Shown: one piece after another, positions 47,601 to 59,520 of the stretch
Numbering within the stretch: position 1 is the first letter of the stretch
How the letters are laid out: each line of letters opens with the position of its first letter
Assembly (NCBI GenBank): GCA_027596035.1
Contig: JADGJA010000043.1
Location: 1 to 59,780, forward strand
Source: Thoreauomyces humboldtii
Lineage: Eukaryota > Chytridiomycota > Chytridiomycetes > Spizellomycetales > Powellomycetaceae
Length of the DNA: 59,780 nt
Direction of reading: 5' to 3'
Position numbers and translations under genes: made by a program
The notes under the pieces: generated by a model
What the model saw: only the letters and a program-made list of their open reading frames with translations
What the model was told of the DNA's origin: nothing
Databases searched by the model: none

Positions 47601-50600
47601 TGGAAGGTTGATATCCTTGAGATACAAAATCAGCCTCTCTGCGTCTCGTGGCCGCATCACACGACCCGTTGTTGTCTGGGCCCCTATGCATGTCTGTTTG
47701 AGACGTTGAAGTATATGCGAAGACCGGGTTTGGGCACTGCAGTGCACAGTGGCAATGGAAGTAGACTTAAGCTTGGAAAAACAATGCCGCAGCAGCATAT
47801 GCTTTCCCGCTCCTTCCGGTCCAACAAGCAAGCAAGGCTCGCCTCCTTGAATCCAGGGCATAAGCTGAGCGATAGCTTTCTGAACATCTGCGGTCTCTAT
47901 GACTGGTATATGGTCCGGGTCCTCGAAGTCAGATATCGAAAGCTCTTGAGTGTTTTTGAGCTCGTATACCGCCGCTTGACCATTAGCTCCTACATAGAAG
48001 TCCAGCGTTCGTTTCGGATCCGGAGCGGACTCGCCAGCCCATTTCAGAACTTCGTTAGCAAAGGTGAGGCGCTGGTCAAGGAAGAGATTCGCCCCTAGGC
48101 CGCGAATAAGGCCATAAAGAAATTCCAGCCTGTCGGTGGCCTTGCGAAGATGGGAGAGTCCGTTCTTGACTAGTCCAACTTTTGTGGTTTCGACGACCAG
48201 GTCTCCGTTTTGCAGGATCCAGTCAACACCCTTGTAGAAATATGCATCGATCCACTCAGAAACTCCTCGATTTTCCTCTGGTAAGTTTTTAAGCCAGCCT
48301 CGAACTAGTGCACTGATATCAAGTGTTTCCTCTGACAGGTAGATCATTCCCATTCGACTCACTGTCGCGGGAGAAGCGAATTTCAGGTTGTGTGACTCGA
48401 ATATAAAGTTGACATTGGGACCAAATTGGATTCGTTCCCCATTGGGCATCGTGAGAAGCCTATTGTCGTCCAATACCGAGTTGAGTGATTCCACCCATTC
48501 CGGATCGATATCTCCATCAGACAGAATCCATGTGTGAACCTGGGTTGGTTCGGCAACCGCCTGACGCGAAGCTGACGTCAGCACACCATCGTACCATTCC
48601 CTGGTGTCGATGTCCATGTGCCCAAGAAGCCGGCTACGGTCGATGGCTTTTGGATTTACGGTATGCTGACGGAGAGTCTGTCCAACTTTCTGCCAAGCGA
48701 TGCGAAGTACTCGCCACAGAGTGCTCTTCCCTGAACCGGAGGGCCCTACAACCACGACACCCATGCGTTGCCTGCATGCTTGGTAAAACTGGTATATCTT
48801 CTCGGCTTGCGATTCGATGTAGATGAGATTAAGCTCGTCATACGCTTCTCGTACTGCTTTAGCTAGGTCCTCATAGTCTACTTCCTCGAGAGGCACGTCT
48901 GGGAAGACGTCTTTCATGAGACCGTCAAAACGTAAGCTGTCGGCAAAGGTCAACTTTGACAAGGTATTGACTCGCAATGCTTTCACCATGATAGCGCTTT
49001 CCTTTCTGTTGTCCACCGTTTCTTTACGCTTCGATTCGTGCAAGAGACGACCAGCTAAGCCAAGGACGGCTTTCAAAGGTCGAAGACCCCAATCATAGTG
49101 TTGTTGAAGTGAGAGGAGCTGTTTGCACAGCGTAAAGACTGACACGACCTTGCTTCCCAGTTCTTTCCCTTGCTGGAATCCTTCGGAAAAGAGAATGACC
49201 TCGGAAATCAATTCGTTGTCTGGATGCGTCATAGCGATTGAACGGAACAACTGCTTGAGGTTGTCAGGAAGTTTTTGACGCCCACCGTACCCCTTGCCGG
49301 CTGGATTGAGAGTGACAAAGATACCCGAGTTGGCATCGAGGTCGACAGTTTTTCCTAGAAGCTCCACCACGGGGAGCTTTTGTTTCAGTGCCGCCTGAAT
49401 GACTTGGATCTGTTGAGACACCGCTGACAGTACCGCCTCCTCGAGACGATTGAACTCGTCGAAGCAGCCCCAAGCACCGCATTTCACAAGGCCAACAAAG
49501 ATCCGTCCCATGCTCTTGTAATCGATTCCCTCGTCACAGTTGAAGACCAGTACTTGTCGTCCGAATAGAACGCCCAGCGCTTTGACGGATTCCGTTTTCC
49601 CGGTTCCGGCTGGTCCGAAGGGGTTGCCGCCAAATCCACTTGCCATGGCCTGAGTGAGTGTAAGATAGCACTTGTCCGTCAAGGGAGTGTGCACCAGCTT
49701 TGGCGGAATCCCTTGATACTCATAGGTATACGCAAACTCAGCGTCGCTCATGCGGATAACGCAAGAGTCATCGCTGTCCGTATAAAAGCGGAGCTGACGT
49801 TTCCATGTCCAATCGTCCAGCGTGGTGGTTTGTGCTGCCTGTAATTGGGTGACGACGTCAATGAGATGGATAATGTCCAAGATGAGCGACTTGATTTTTA
49901 GTTCCACGACTGCGCGCTCAGTAGAGTCCTCGACGGCGGAAGAGTCGAATGTTGTGTATTCATTGAGGTGCTCGCGAAGATCATGGGCAAGCTGAACGAA
50001 GCTCCCACCTTGAGCAATCGCGGTCTCCACAGCTGCAGTAAAGTGGAGGTACTCTGCTAGAGTTAGAATTTGAGACGGATACTTGAAAAGATCGGTGACC
50101 GTAAGGCATTGTGCTAGCAATGACTTGAGCGTGGACTTCATTTCCTTAGCGAAATCTTCCAGCCAACACTCAACCTCATCGGTGATCTTTACAGGATTGT
50201 GCAACACCACTGTCTCCCCATCGATGCTTCGCATTGACACGATATTTTTGATGCTTTCGTCGAACTGAACACTGTGGACGCCAGCAAAGAGCTTTTTCAG
50301 ATGTGCCTGAATGACTGTCGGGTTTTTGGCCTGTCCGAGAATCTCGAGCAAGTCTTCGTCGCCGATGAAGTAGAAGCGAGCAAACTTTGCTCGCTTCTGC
50401 TCCAAAAACTCATTCAGTGCCTTCTGACATCGCTCGAGCTGATCGACGAGGGTCACGAGAGTGTCTTTCACATTGCTGTAAGAGAGCAGGGACATCACAC
50501 GGGCATCCTTCGATACAGATGCCATGATCATGCGGAAGTCGTCATCGATCCTGGCGAAGCGGTGCTGCTCGTTGGGGAGCGCACCTCGACTGAAGATGGG

Positions 50601-53600
50601 TTCCAGATAAACCCATTTTCGCTGAACCGTGTTGAGGTTGCGCAAGCATTCTTCAAGATCTACAAGCTTGCGCTCCCAAATCACAGCTTTGTCCGCAAAG
50701 TGCTTGAAATACGGCGAGTCTTTAAGTGACTGAAGAAGGGACTGATTGTCACCAACTTGAGTAAGCAGGTCCCTCCAATCTTTGATAAGCTGTACGTTGG
50801 TACCCTTGACGTCCTGGTAGTCGGTCAGCGTGAAGCTTGTCCCGGCGCCCCACACATCTAATTCTTGAATCGCTTCTCGTATGGAAATTTCGCCTTGTGC
50901 CCGACTGTTGAGCTCCTTGACCTCATGCATGTGCTCAAGAACCGAATCCTTTGCACTTAGGATTTGCGAGAATGTCAGGTCCGAGAGGTTGATACCCTTC
51001 GGCATGCCAGTGATACGGAAGAGTTCACCCCAATGTTCAGCAGTCCAGTTGTCCCCACGCATGAACTTCAGTACTGGAAGCGTATCACGGTATGAATCGA
51101 TGTCGCGTTGGATCTGCGCGGATATGGCGTCCAAGTGCTTCCCTCGAATCTTTTCCGACCATCGCGCGAGCAAGTCCTCGAAAACGGGGATTTTGTTGCG
51201 GAAAGAGATCCAGTCTTCCTTTCTGATCGAGTTCACCTCTTCCATGTACTGGCCATACATTCCCCACATGTCCTCGCTCGTAGCGATGTCGTCGGTGAGA
51301 GCCGCGACTTCTGGAAACTCGGGTGCTTCCAAGCCGAAGTGTGCGCAATCTTCAGTAAGCTGCGCTGCAGACTTATGAATTTCGGAAAACTCTACCCTTC
51401 GATCTTTGATGAACTGAACGGCTTCGATGGCTGCTTGGGGTTTGTTTGCATCCTCAAGTTTTGGCTTCAACTGATGCCAGCGAGCAGCAAATTTATCTAC
51501 TTCCGTCAGGAAAGCCTGACGCCTTCCTTCGATCTGAGTACGAAGTACGTCGACCTGCTCCTTGATCATCAAGTCGTGGCTTTCAAGCATGATTTCAAGC
51601 TTCGCCCATCGAGACTGAACGGACGACACGTCAATGCCGCCCCCTGCGACGGATTTCAAGAGTTTGTTTTTAGCATCCGCTGCTTCGAAGTTCGACTTGA
51701 TAGACATCTGGGCGCCGGCGAGCTCGTCATGTCGCGAATTAGCTTCCCCGATTTCCGCTAAAGTGGTCGGCCTCTTGCTGAGCATCTCTGTGCCTTTGAC
51801 AACGAAGTCATCCACTGAGGCCATATGACGCGATACTGCTTTTCGTAACACGCCTACCATCGAATCGAACAAGCGTTGAAACTGATCATCGATACTGGCC
51901 TTGACTGGCGCTGTCGAGACGGTGATGCAGTCCACCTTAATCTCCGCTGGAAGCTGTTCAGCTTCCTTCCCTTTGGTCTTCAGCATACGGAAGTTGATCT
52001 CGAAATCCGAGATGTCCAGAAGAGCTTCTTCTACAAACTCTTCTAGATCAACGGTTCCGAGGATTACCCAATCCTTGAAGATATCCTGAACCTTTGCTAG
52101 ATCCTCGAAGAGAGTCTCTGCTTTCTGGTAGACAGTAGACAGGGATTCAGCGTTGTTGTCGATCATATGTCTGAAGACGTCAACCTCGCCGAGGCCCCTG
52201 AACGTGGATGGTATGTTGAGGAACTTTTTCATTTCGCGGTAGTATTTTGCGCGGACTTCTTCGAAAGGCGGCCGAAATTGCAGTTTTTGTTGTTTGAAGA
52301 CGAGATCGATCTTGATTTCGGGTAAGCTCTGATTGAGATTTTCAAGACCCACTCGAAACTGGTACTCTAGAGCCTTGTAGAGTTGATAGTCCCAATGATT
52401 TCGCCAGGAAAGAGTATTCTCCAGATCAATTCCATCTTCCTGTACTAGGTTGATAGTTCCGCGGATGGAGCTGAGAATCTCCTTCCACCGCGTCTGATTC
52501 TTGACGAGGTCTACGCTCATAAGCGCAAGGACCTGGTCACAGATGGTGGAGTGCGATTTGCGAAGTTTCCTGTTGGATGCCGTAAGACGGTCTGCCGCCT
52601 GTTGAACTTGAGTGATGTATTCCTCCAACTCTTGAGGGGAATCCCATGTTATACCGGCGTTCGAGCGGTCATCCCGTGCTAGGCCACGAGGGTTCTTTAC
52701 AAGGCGCTCGAATGCTAATGCGGGTTGCAACAGCATCGCTTGCTGAGATGGCAGCATTTGATGATCGATGGTGTTATAAAAGTGCGCGACTTGTTTAAGG
52801 ACGACTCCATGACGGTAGTACCGTTGGGCGGTTTCCGCAACTTTTTGCAACTGAGTTGGTACTCCGAAGCCCATGGACAGTAATTGCCTGATCTCTCGGA
52901 TAAGGGTCACAAGCTGGTCGCTAAAGTTGACTTTCAATTTTCCGTCGGTATAGTCCAGATCCATAAGTCTACCCGCTTGTTTAAGGGCCATGGGTCCCTC
53001 GGAATCTGCGACTGCATCCTCAATGTCTGCCATCCATTCAGAAAACTGTTCTGTCTCGTACTTTTTCAGGCCTTCACAAAGACTACTCGATGCTTCATGA
53101 TAGCCTGTTTTCGTTCCGAAACAGTTGTCGACAAATCTGTCCGTTTCTTCAAGCTTGCATAGTTTTCATCAAAAACCTAAATTTCGTCTCAATCCGTGCA
53201 GGGAACGCCTCACCTTGATCGCAGACTGCCGAGCCCAGACGATATTATTTACAGCGTTCGGTAGATTTTTACTTTTGTGCTCCTGGGATGATGAACGTCA
53301 GTGAAAGAACCGAGTACAATGGAGGCTATCAACTTACCGTAGCTTGCATCTGGCGCTCTTGAAAGTCGATTTGCAGGTTTTTGAGTCCACTTGTAAGCTG
53401 ACCCAGAAGAGCGTCTCGTTCTGAACCTGACAGATGCATGAGCACATCTCTCTACCGCGAAGAAAACCCGGTAGGGAAGGACAACCTAGCTGTCTTGCAA
53501 ACGACTCGCGCTTGATCAAATCTGAGTAGCGTTGAAACTCGCGCAGGAGTTGAGTAGTAGATCCTTGAAGTCCACCGAACAGTGCTCTTAGCCGGGTTGT

Positions 53601-55355
53601 TGCTCGAAGCTCCACAGATTCGAGAGCCTTGTAATAGCGCATGACTGCGCTCTACCGCCGAGACACAATGAGAGCCAGTACTTGGTCCAGATCAATATAG
53701 ACCTTTTTAAACGCACCTTCCAAGTAGCTTCTGTGTATTTGTTGACGTGTAAAGGGTTCACTTTGGCAAAAATATCAAGCGCCTCTTCCATGTGGAGTTC
53801 GCGTTGCTCTTCGGGAGCCAGAAGCTGTGACAAGAGCTCGTGGGTGCTTCTCAAGGTTTGGATCTATGGAAAAGACAGATTTCAGGCAGATGTAAGAGCC
53901 TGAAACAATTAGGTATGTTATCATACCTCTCGGAGGCGAGCAATAAAGAATGGAAGCTGCTCGTGCTCCACGGCAGGGCCGCTCCACTGATGGGGTTTAA
54001 AGTTCGGCCATAGACGGCCAGTGAGGGTCTGTATAGCAGACTGCCAAAGTACCAATAGTGCAATTCCCTCCTTCACTGGTTCCTTGATCTAGGTGAACAG
54101 CCTGTTGAGCATGCTTGACTAACCACACAAAGCTGTATGCTGTCGAACTTACTTTTGCGAAGGTTTCGGTCATTACATTGTAACTGGATAGTTTCTCTTG
54201 AACGCAGCCTATCAATTGTTCTGTGAGAGTAGCAAGCAAATGTATCATGCGTGCTTCTGGGTATTCCGGAAAGTCCGCCTGCCGCCTGAAGGTGAAGGTA
54301 AATTCTTCGTAACATGTGAGACTGCTGAACCGCTCAATAGCGCACCATAAGTCGTCCAGTGCGTCCTGCGTTTGCTCTACTACTTCTAAGACCTCTACCA
54401 TGGACATAGAGCTACACGAAATAACGTAAGTGTACGGAAGATTTATGCATTCCAAAAAAATCCGATTTCCTACCTCATTTTGTCATACTCTATCTTCAAG
54501 GTTTGCAAAGTATCTTTGAAAAGTTGAGCACGAGCTTTGCCGCTCTATCATGAGGATGTTGGTTTATACGTTTCTTTTGGCCTCGAACCGTCGCAGACTA
54601 CCTTCGAGAGCGTAGAGTTTGACGCTTGGTCCACCCAGAACAGGTACTCGTCGTCCAGAGTCAAGATACCGTGGAAATTGTTCTCATCTGTATGAGCAAA
54701 CTCGTGTTCAGCACTTCGAACAGCCAGGATTGGCATAAAAAGTAGCTCTACCAGTGGTAGCTCTGGCGTCTTCTTGGCCATGTCGAATGGTTGTGCCAAG
54801 ACCAAAATCGAGCTCGCTGATCAGCTGTTGCAGTTTAGCCGTGAGACCCCAGCGCTGATCCCTGGTGAGCGATGACATTTAAGTGATGTTGCCCCAGCAT
54901 TCTCGTGCCGAGACCAGCCTACTTCAGTAACACGGGGGCGAAAGTGCCGTGTATGCACTGGTAAAGGGCGTTCGCCGGACTTTCTGTGATGGGGGTGACC
55001 TGTACGACCTCGGAGATGTTTTCCGGCGTGAGGGGTACGGGCCGAGATTTCGCCAAAGCAATGCATCGTGCTGATGTTGGAAGCGATTCCAGTTCCGACA
55101 ATAACTGAACCTGCTTTGTCTATCGTATCGCAAAGTAAAAAAGTCAGCCTTTGCCGCCCTCTACCATGTGAAGCAGACGCGGAAGGAAGAGATACCGACC
55201 TCGTCGTCGTAGCAAAGAAACAGAAGCTGCTGGCTTCGATCCCCGACGAAATGAGCAAATGCTTGGCCCTCGAGGACTGTATCCAAAGATGGAACGCTGC
55301 CCTTGAGCGAAAAGTGCAAGCCTACGACCTGGTGTATCCACTCTTTGGCCTCCAT
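41694..55355 (-). CDS. DYNC2H1: cytoplasmic dynein 2 (IFT dynein) heavy chain
   Basis: About 4,300 residues in family length. One uninterrupted exon of about 10.47 kb (53033-42564, 3,489 aa) is flanked by intron-rich 5' and 3' parts. It encodes the linker (AHFYNTIDHQMLPSQQAMLLQPALAFERL; LQFRPPFEEVRAKYYREMKKFL). AAA1 has Walker A GPAGTGKT (about 49605) and CDEGIDYKSMGRIFVGLVKCGAWGCFDEFNRLEE; AAA2 has GPSGSGKS (about 48735). AAA3 is GPEGAGKH and AAA4 is GRPGVGRL, both altered as is usual in this family. Then come the stalk and MTBD, AAA5 and AAA6, and the C-terminal domain ending GVALFLKDE. Tail exons include GILTLDDEYLFWVDQA and ALYQCIHGTFAPVLLK. The sequence follows DYNC2H1 rather than axonemal or cytoplasmic-1 chains. 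It drives retrograde intraflagellar transport. The first exon is uncertain: an ATG at 55355 (MEAKEWIHQVV) is the best candidate. Confidence 0.97.
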
Positions 55356-55954
55356 TCCATTCGTGGACGTTCTTCAATGCGAAAGGTCGACAAGAACTGG
55401 GGATACGGGCAAGTCAAGGAGCCGAAGACAAGACGGCGTTCCATCAAAGGACATGAAATGGATAGCCGTCGAGTGGGAAAGCACGCGTTTTGGCTGTCCG
55501 ATTGCTCGGACTTTTGACGCGTCCTGGACGTGTCGACTTCCGCGAGAAGGAGGTGCCCACTTCATGTCGTCGAGAAGGATAAGTCCTCTCCCACCCCTCT
55601 CTTTCTGCCGGCGACCACGATACCGGGGTAACTGACTTGGACCGCGTTGAAACTAACCTGCGTGACTCGAGCTCTACAGAACAAGAACAAGCTAGCTGGG
55701 GGCAGGGGCTCTTCAGCTTCGCAATCACCATCTTGGGACCTAAAACTTGACACATGTTCGACTTCGCACTTTTTAAGGTGCTCGTACTGTGAGCCACTTT
55801 TCAGTCTTACGGAAGAGGAGCTGCAGCGAAAATTGGCCAATGATTGAGCTGGAAGTCTGGTCATTCTGCCAATGCCCGAAGAGCACGCCGGAATCATCCA
55901 AAGTTTGCACAATCGTTCTCATTAAATCCAACAATCAACCGCGTTATCCTCTTT
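55356..55954. promoter_or_regulatory. intergenic region: dynein-2 upstream / UBE2H 3' end
   Basis: Both neighbours lie on the minus strand. Several frames are open on both strands, but none is convincing. An upstream dynein first exon could lie here, because the extreme N-terminus was not matched with certainty. Confidence 0.35.
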
Positions 55955-56976
55955 TCAAAGCTCCAGACCCGGTGCATCGTCGTCGCTAAAGTCTCCAACA
56001 GAACTCATGCATTCGTCCGACTCGCTCTCGTCGGTTGCCGCATCCGCCGCTTCCTTTGTCGCATATCTCGTCACATAGTCTGCACGTAAAACTCGGTCAG
56101 AGCAGAGGCCGATGGTCCTCATGATATTTTCGGCAGGATATCTACCCTTCACTTTCAGCTCATAACTCGCCGGCTCCCGCATCAGAAGAGCAGCCGCCTC
56201 GCCGTTGAGGGGGTCCGTTGGGTTTGGATAGCAGAGAAGCTGCGGGAGAAACACTTCGAAAATGTTGATCATGTCTGTGGGAACAGGATTGCGATTAGAC
56301 GCTCGCTTCGCTCTCCGGTGAGACTTCAGAGCACCCACCAAACATTGGGCTCCACGTCTGGTTTATGACATCAAGACAGACTGAGCCACTTCTGTTCCGA
56401 AAGCGGGACGCAAAGTATGGGACGGTTTTAGCCAGAGCAATGATGGCTACAAGCTGGAGGATGAGGATTCATCAGCCTCGAGGTATGCTTACAATTCGTC
56501 GATGTTTGGATGGAAGATCTTATTCATGAAGCCGATGGAGGGTGACTTGTATGGGTATTGGTCCGGCAACTCAACGTGGACCTTCCAAACTCCGCCAACA
56601 AACGCAGCTGAGTTGTACGGATCTCGATCAGCAGATGAGGGGTACACGAGCGTCACGCGTGATGCGGACACACAGGAATGCATAGAACTCACTGTCTTTT
56701 GGTCCATGGAACCAAACGTAAAATTCTAGGAGAAAATCCCATTATTGTGCGGGTTAGTGCTCCAGCTACTGGAAAGAGAGACGAGTAAAAGGATATCGCT
56801 GCACGGTTGTACCTTGCATGTTGTCGTTGACGAGTGTCACCTCGTAGTCGCTCATGAGCCTGCACAGATGGTTGGGGCAAACAATCTTAGCATTTGAGCA
56901 AGGAGGGGAGAAAACAGAAGTGGCCATCGTACAGTTTCATGACGTCCGTCTCTATCCGCCTTCTAGGAGACGACAT
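55955..56976 (-). CDS. UBE2H: ubiquitin-conjugating enzyme E2, UBE2H/UBC8 type
   Basis: Six short exons. The start [15 protein letters not shown] (ATG at 56976) is joined to [26 protein letters not shown], then [34 protein letters not shown]. Next come [14 protein letters not shown] with the catalytic Cys (about nt 56375) and [30 protein letters not shown]. The tail is acidic, ending [12 protein letters not shown], as in UBE2H. Known role: in yeast Ubc8 is the E2 of the GID/CTLH ligase that degrades gluconeogenic enzymes. The acidic tail contacts the ligase. The gene is head to head with the PPR gene. Confidence 0.94.
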
Positions 56977-57418
56977 GGTTGGTGGTTCGGAGTGGGAATA
57001 TAACCCTGCTGAGGTGGCGGAGCTTTGGGTGGGTGTCGCAAGCGTTTGTGGGTCGTCTCTAGAGCAGTGGTCGGAACGGACGGGTAGGTGAGGGATTGAC
57101 GGTCTCGCGAGGTAGATATCTGGGCTCAATCGTATGTCCGGGCGAAAGAAGACCGGGAGACGCTAAAGTGGATGGGTAGGCACTATAGGCAGTTGTGGGA
57201 ATGGCGGGGTACTGGGGAAATGGGGGGCAGCAAAGCACGTCGGACGTTGGGGAGGTCATCGGGCAGGCAGTCGCAAGGTCTCTCGCGAGCGGTCGTTTGC
57301 GATAGCGGTGCGCGTTTACTGTCGACTTTTGGGAAGAAGTCTTTGCGAGATTTCCTACTTCAGCTTCGGTAGCTTTTCACAGCAGTCGGCCTCTTCTCAA
57401 CGACCCCCTTCCACAGCA
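56977..57418. promoter_or_regulatory. bidirectional promoter region UBE2H/PPR
   Basis: Two genes diverge from this 440-bp stretch, which should contain both promoters. The frame of the PPR gene is open back to 57308, but without an ATG. No motif is assigned. Confidence 0.5.
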
Positions 57419-59197
57419 ATGTCCTGCTCAGCACTACCGAAGCTCACGGCACGATCAGGGCTCTTCGTCTCTAGGGCAGTACCGGCTGCTGCCGCCGTCA
57501 CATGCTTTGCAAGGACGCGCTCTCTCGCCACGGCGGTCACTGCCGGCCAAGGACGAGTCACTCGAGCTCGCCGGCAAATGGAGACTGCTGACATCGCGGA
57601 CCCCCTGCCCCTCGGCAACGCAAAGGCTCAACCTTTGATCCTCCTACGAAACGCTATCGCTTTGCAGAACTACAATGCTGCAGTGACGTCCTTTGAGCTC
57701 GTGCAAACGACCAAGGCGCCCGGCCTGGCTGCTGGTGATCTCGTCGCACTTATCAAGCTCATTGCGCGGACAAGCTCAGGCAGCAATCCTCACCGGATAG
57801 CCCAGCAGGCTTTAGAAATTACGACCACTGCATCCTCGGCAGGACTCGTCTTTGACGCAGAAGCGTCCGCTGCCCTGGTGCAACTGTGGGCGAAAACCGG
57901 GGACATAGGCGCCGCAGTTCGCGCAGCTCACACCGCAGTTGCGGCGGGTCCGACCGCTACTGGAAAGAGGCAGATTCATGAATCGCTTGTTGTTGCACTC
58001 GCCCAGTGCAACCACCCGGATGCAGCTGCCAAACTGATGACGCGCTCGGAACTACCCACCGCGGAAAGCTACGCTGCTGTCATCAAAGGATTCGCGGAAA
58101 ATGGGGCGATCGAGAAGGCGGTAGCTACGTACGACAAGATGATTGTTGCAGGCATGGCGCCTTCCGCACAGTCTCTTGAAGCCCTCATTCACGGCTACGC
58201 GGCCATCGGACGTATCACTTCTGCCCACAAATACTTCGACGAGTTCAAGAAGCGCAATCTGAAGCAAGGGACCGAGGCGTTTACAGGAATGATTCGCGTG
58301 CATGCTATGAGGGGAAATGTTGGGGATGCGGTGGACTTCTATAGGAGGATGCGAGAAGCAGGCGTAGAGGCATCCGCTGCTACCTACGCACATCTCATCC
58401 GCGCATATGCCAAGCAAAAGGACGTCGCGGGTGCGGTACGCTTCTTTCATAAAAAGGAGTTGATTAAAGGCTTCCGCTTCTCCCTTGACATGTATGCAGC
58501 CATGATCGAAACGTACGCCTCCGTCGGTCAGCTGGACCTGGCATGGCGGATGCTCGGTCAAGCCCTGCCAGCCACGACGCATACTGGCATCCCCACCAAA
58601 CTCGTTGCGCCACTAGCCGCCGATGCTATTGGAAAACACCCAGATTATGTTAAGGACATGCTCCGCGTCGCACGCATTCCTGCGCAACAACATGCATCCG
58701 TTCTTGGCAGTCTGGTCGAGGCTTTGCTCAACTCACCTGACGCTCGCAACAAGGAGCATGCCATCACCATGTACCGCACCGTCAGTACCTCCTTCCCTTC
58801 CGGTGCACCAGGAGACCACGCCCACAACCTTGAGCTTCTTGCTCACGCTTCCTCGGGCGACCTTGCCAAGGCAATCTTGGCCTTCAAGGCGATCCGAGCA
58901 ACTGGACAGAAACCTGACGCATCCGTATATCTCGAGCTCATTAAAGGATATGCGGCCAACGGAGAAAAGGAAGCCATCAACGAGTTGCTGACCAACATGA
59001 CTGCGGACAGCGTCCCACCAAACCTCGAGGTCTTTGAGGCCGCTCTGCAAGGATTGGGTGCCGATACGACTCGCCTTGCAGATATCGGCAGTCAGATAGC
59101 GGACTCCGGATTGGTAGCCTCCTCGAGTTTGAGTCATCCAAACGTTCTAGCCGCTGTCAAGGCGAGCGGCAAGCCATTCCTCATCGACACCCTTTGA
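57419..59197 (+). CDS. mitochondrial pentatricopeptide-repeat (PPR) protein
   Basis: A single intron-free ORF, 592 aa from the ATG at 57419. The first 50 residues (MSCSALPKLTARSGLFVSRA... CFARTRSLATAV) are Arg/Ser/Ala-rich without acids, as in a mitochondrial presequence. PPR units follow, clearest at residues 230-420: ESYAAVIKGFAENGAIEKAVATYDKMIVAGMAPS, SLEALIHGYAAIGRITSAHKYFDEFKKRNLKQG, AFTGMIRVHAMRGNVGDAVDFYRRMREAGVEAS and TYAHLIRAYAKQKDVAGAVRFFHKK. A further unit near the end starts SVYLELIKGYAANGEKEAINELL. PPR proteins bind single-stranded organellar RNA, usually for stability, processing or translation. The target is unknown. Confidence 0.87.
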   Translation: MSCSALPKLTARSGLFVSRAVPAAAAVTCFARTRSLATAVTAGQGRVTRARRQMETADIADPLPLGNAKAQPLILLRNAIALQNYNAAVTSFELVQTTKAPGLAAGDLVALIKLIARTSSGSNPHRIAQQALEITTTASSAGLVFDAEASAALVQLWAKTGDIGAAVRAAHTAVAAGPTATGKRQIHESLVVALAQCNHPDAAAKLMTRSELPTAESYAAVIKGFAENGAIEKAVATYDKMIVAGMAPSAQSLEALIHGYAAIGRITSAHKYFDEFKKRNLKQGTEAFTGMIRVHAMRGNVGDAVDFYRRMREAGVEASAATYAHLIRAYAKQKDVAGAVRFFHKKELIKGFRFSLDMYAAMIETYASVGQLDLAWRMLGQALPATTHTGIPTKLVAPLAADAIGKHPDYVKDMLRVARIPAQQHASVLGSLVEALLNSPDARNKEHAITMYRTVSTSFPSGAPGDHAHNLELLAHASSGDLAKAILAFKAIRATGQKPDASVYLELIKGYAANGEKEAINELLTNMTADSVPPNLEVFEAALQGLGADTTRLADIGSQIADSGLVASSSLSHPNVLAAVKASGKPFLIDTL

Positions 59198-59520
59198 GGC
59201 AGATGCTGTACTTCGGCAACATTCCTATGTTTTCTTTCCACCCCTTCCTTTTCTTGCACATGCATACCGTCTTCCAATAGATTTATCCTATTTTCAGGGT
59301 CGCGTAAGGTCCATCTTCAAAAACCCTTGCGCATCGCCGAGAAGGCGATGGCCTTGACATCCAAGTGACGTTAGCAATAAGAACTGGCGCGCAGGAGCTA
59401 TGTCCTACTCCCTCTCATAACCTGCTCTGATCCAGAGCGATCGCGTTCCTACCCACTTATGCACTGTCGACGATCTGCCCACGGGTTATCTCATGATACG
59501 ATATATGTACAAATTCCGGG
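59198..59520. other. convergent intergenic region at right edge
   Basis: The PPR gene ends at 59197 and a minus-strand gene ends near 59521, so this should contain both 3' UTRs. It is pyrimidine-rich just after the PPR stop. No gene is seen. Confidence 0.4.

Noticed and set aside
53033..55355. Treating the dynein gene as starting at the long ORF (53033)
   Set aside because: Tail exons with family motifs (such as GILTLDDEYLFWVDQA and TEATWK) lie upstream on the same strand, so the long ORF is an internal exon.
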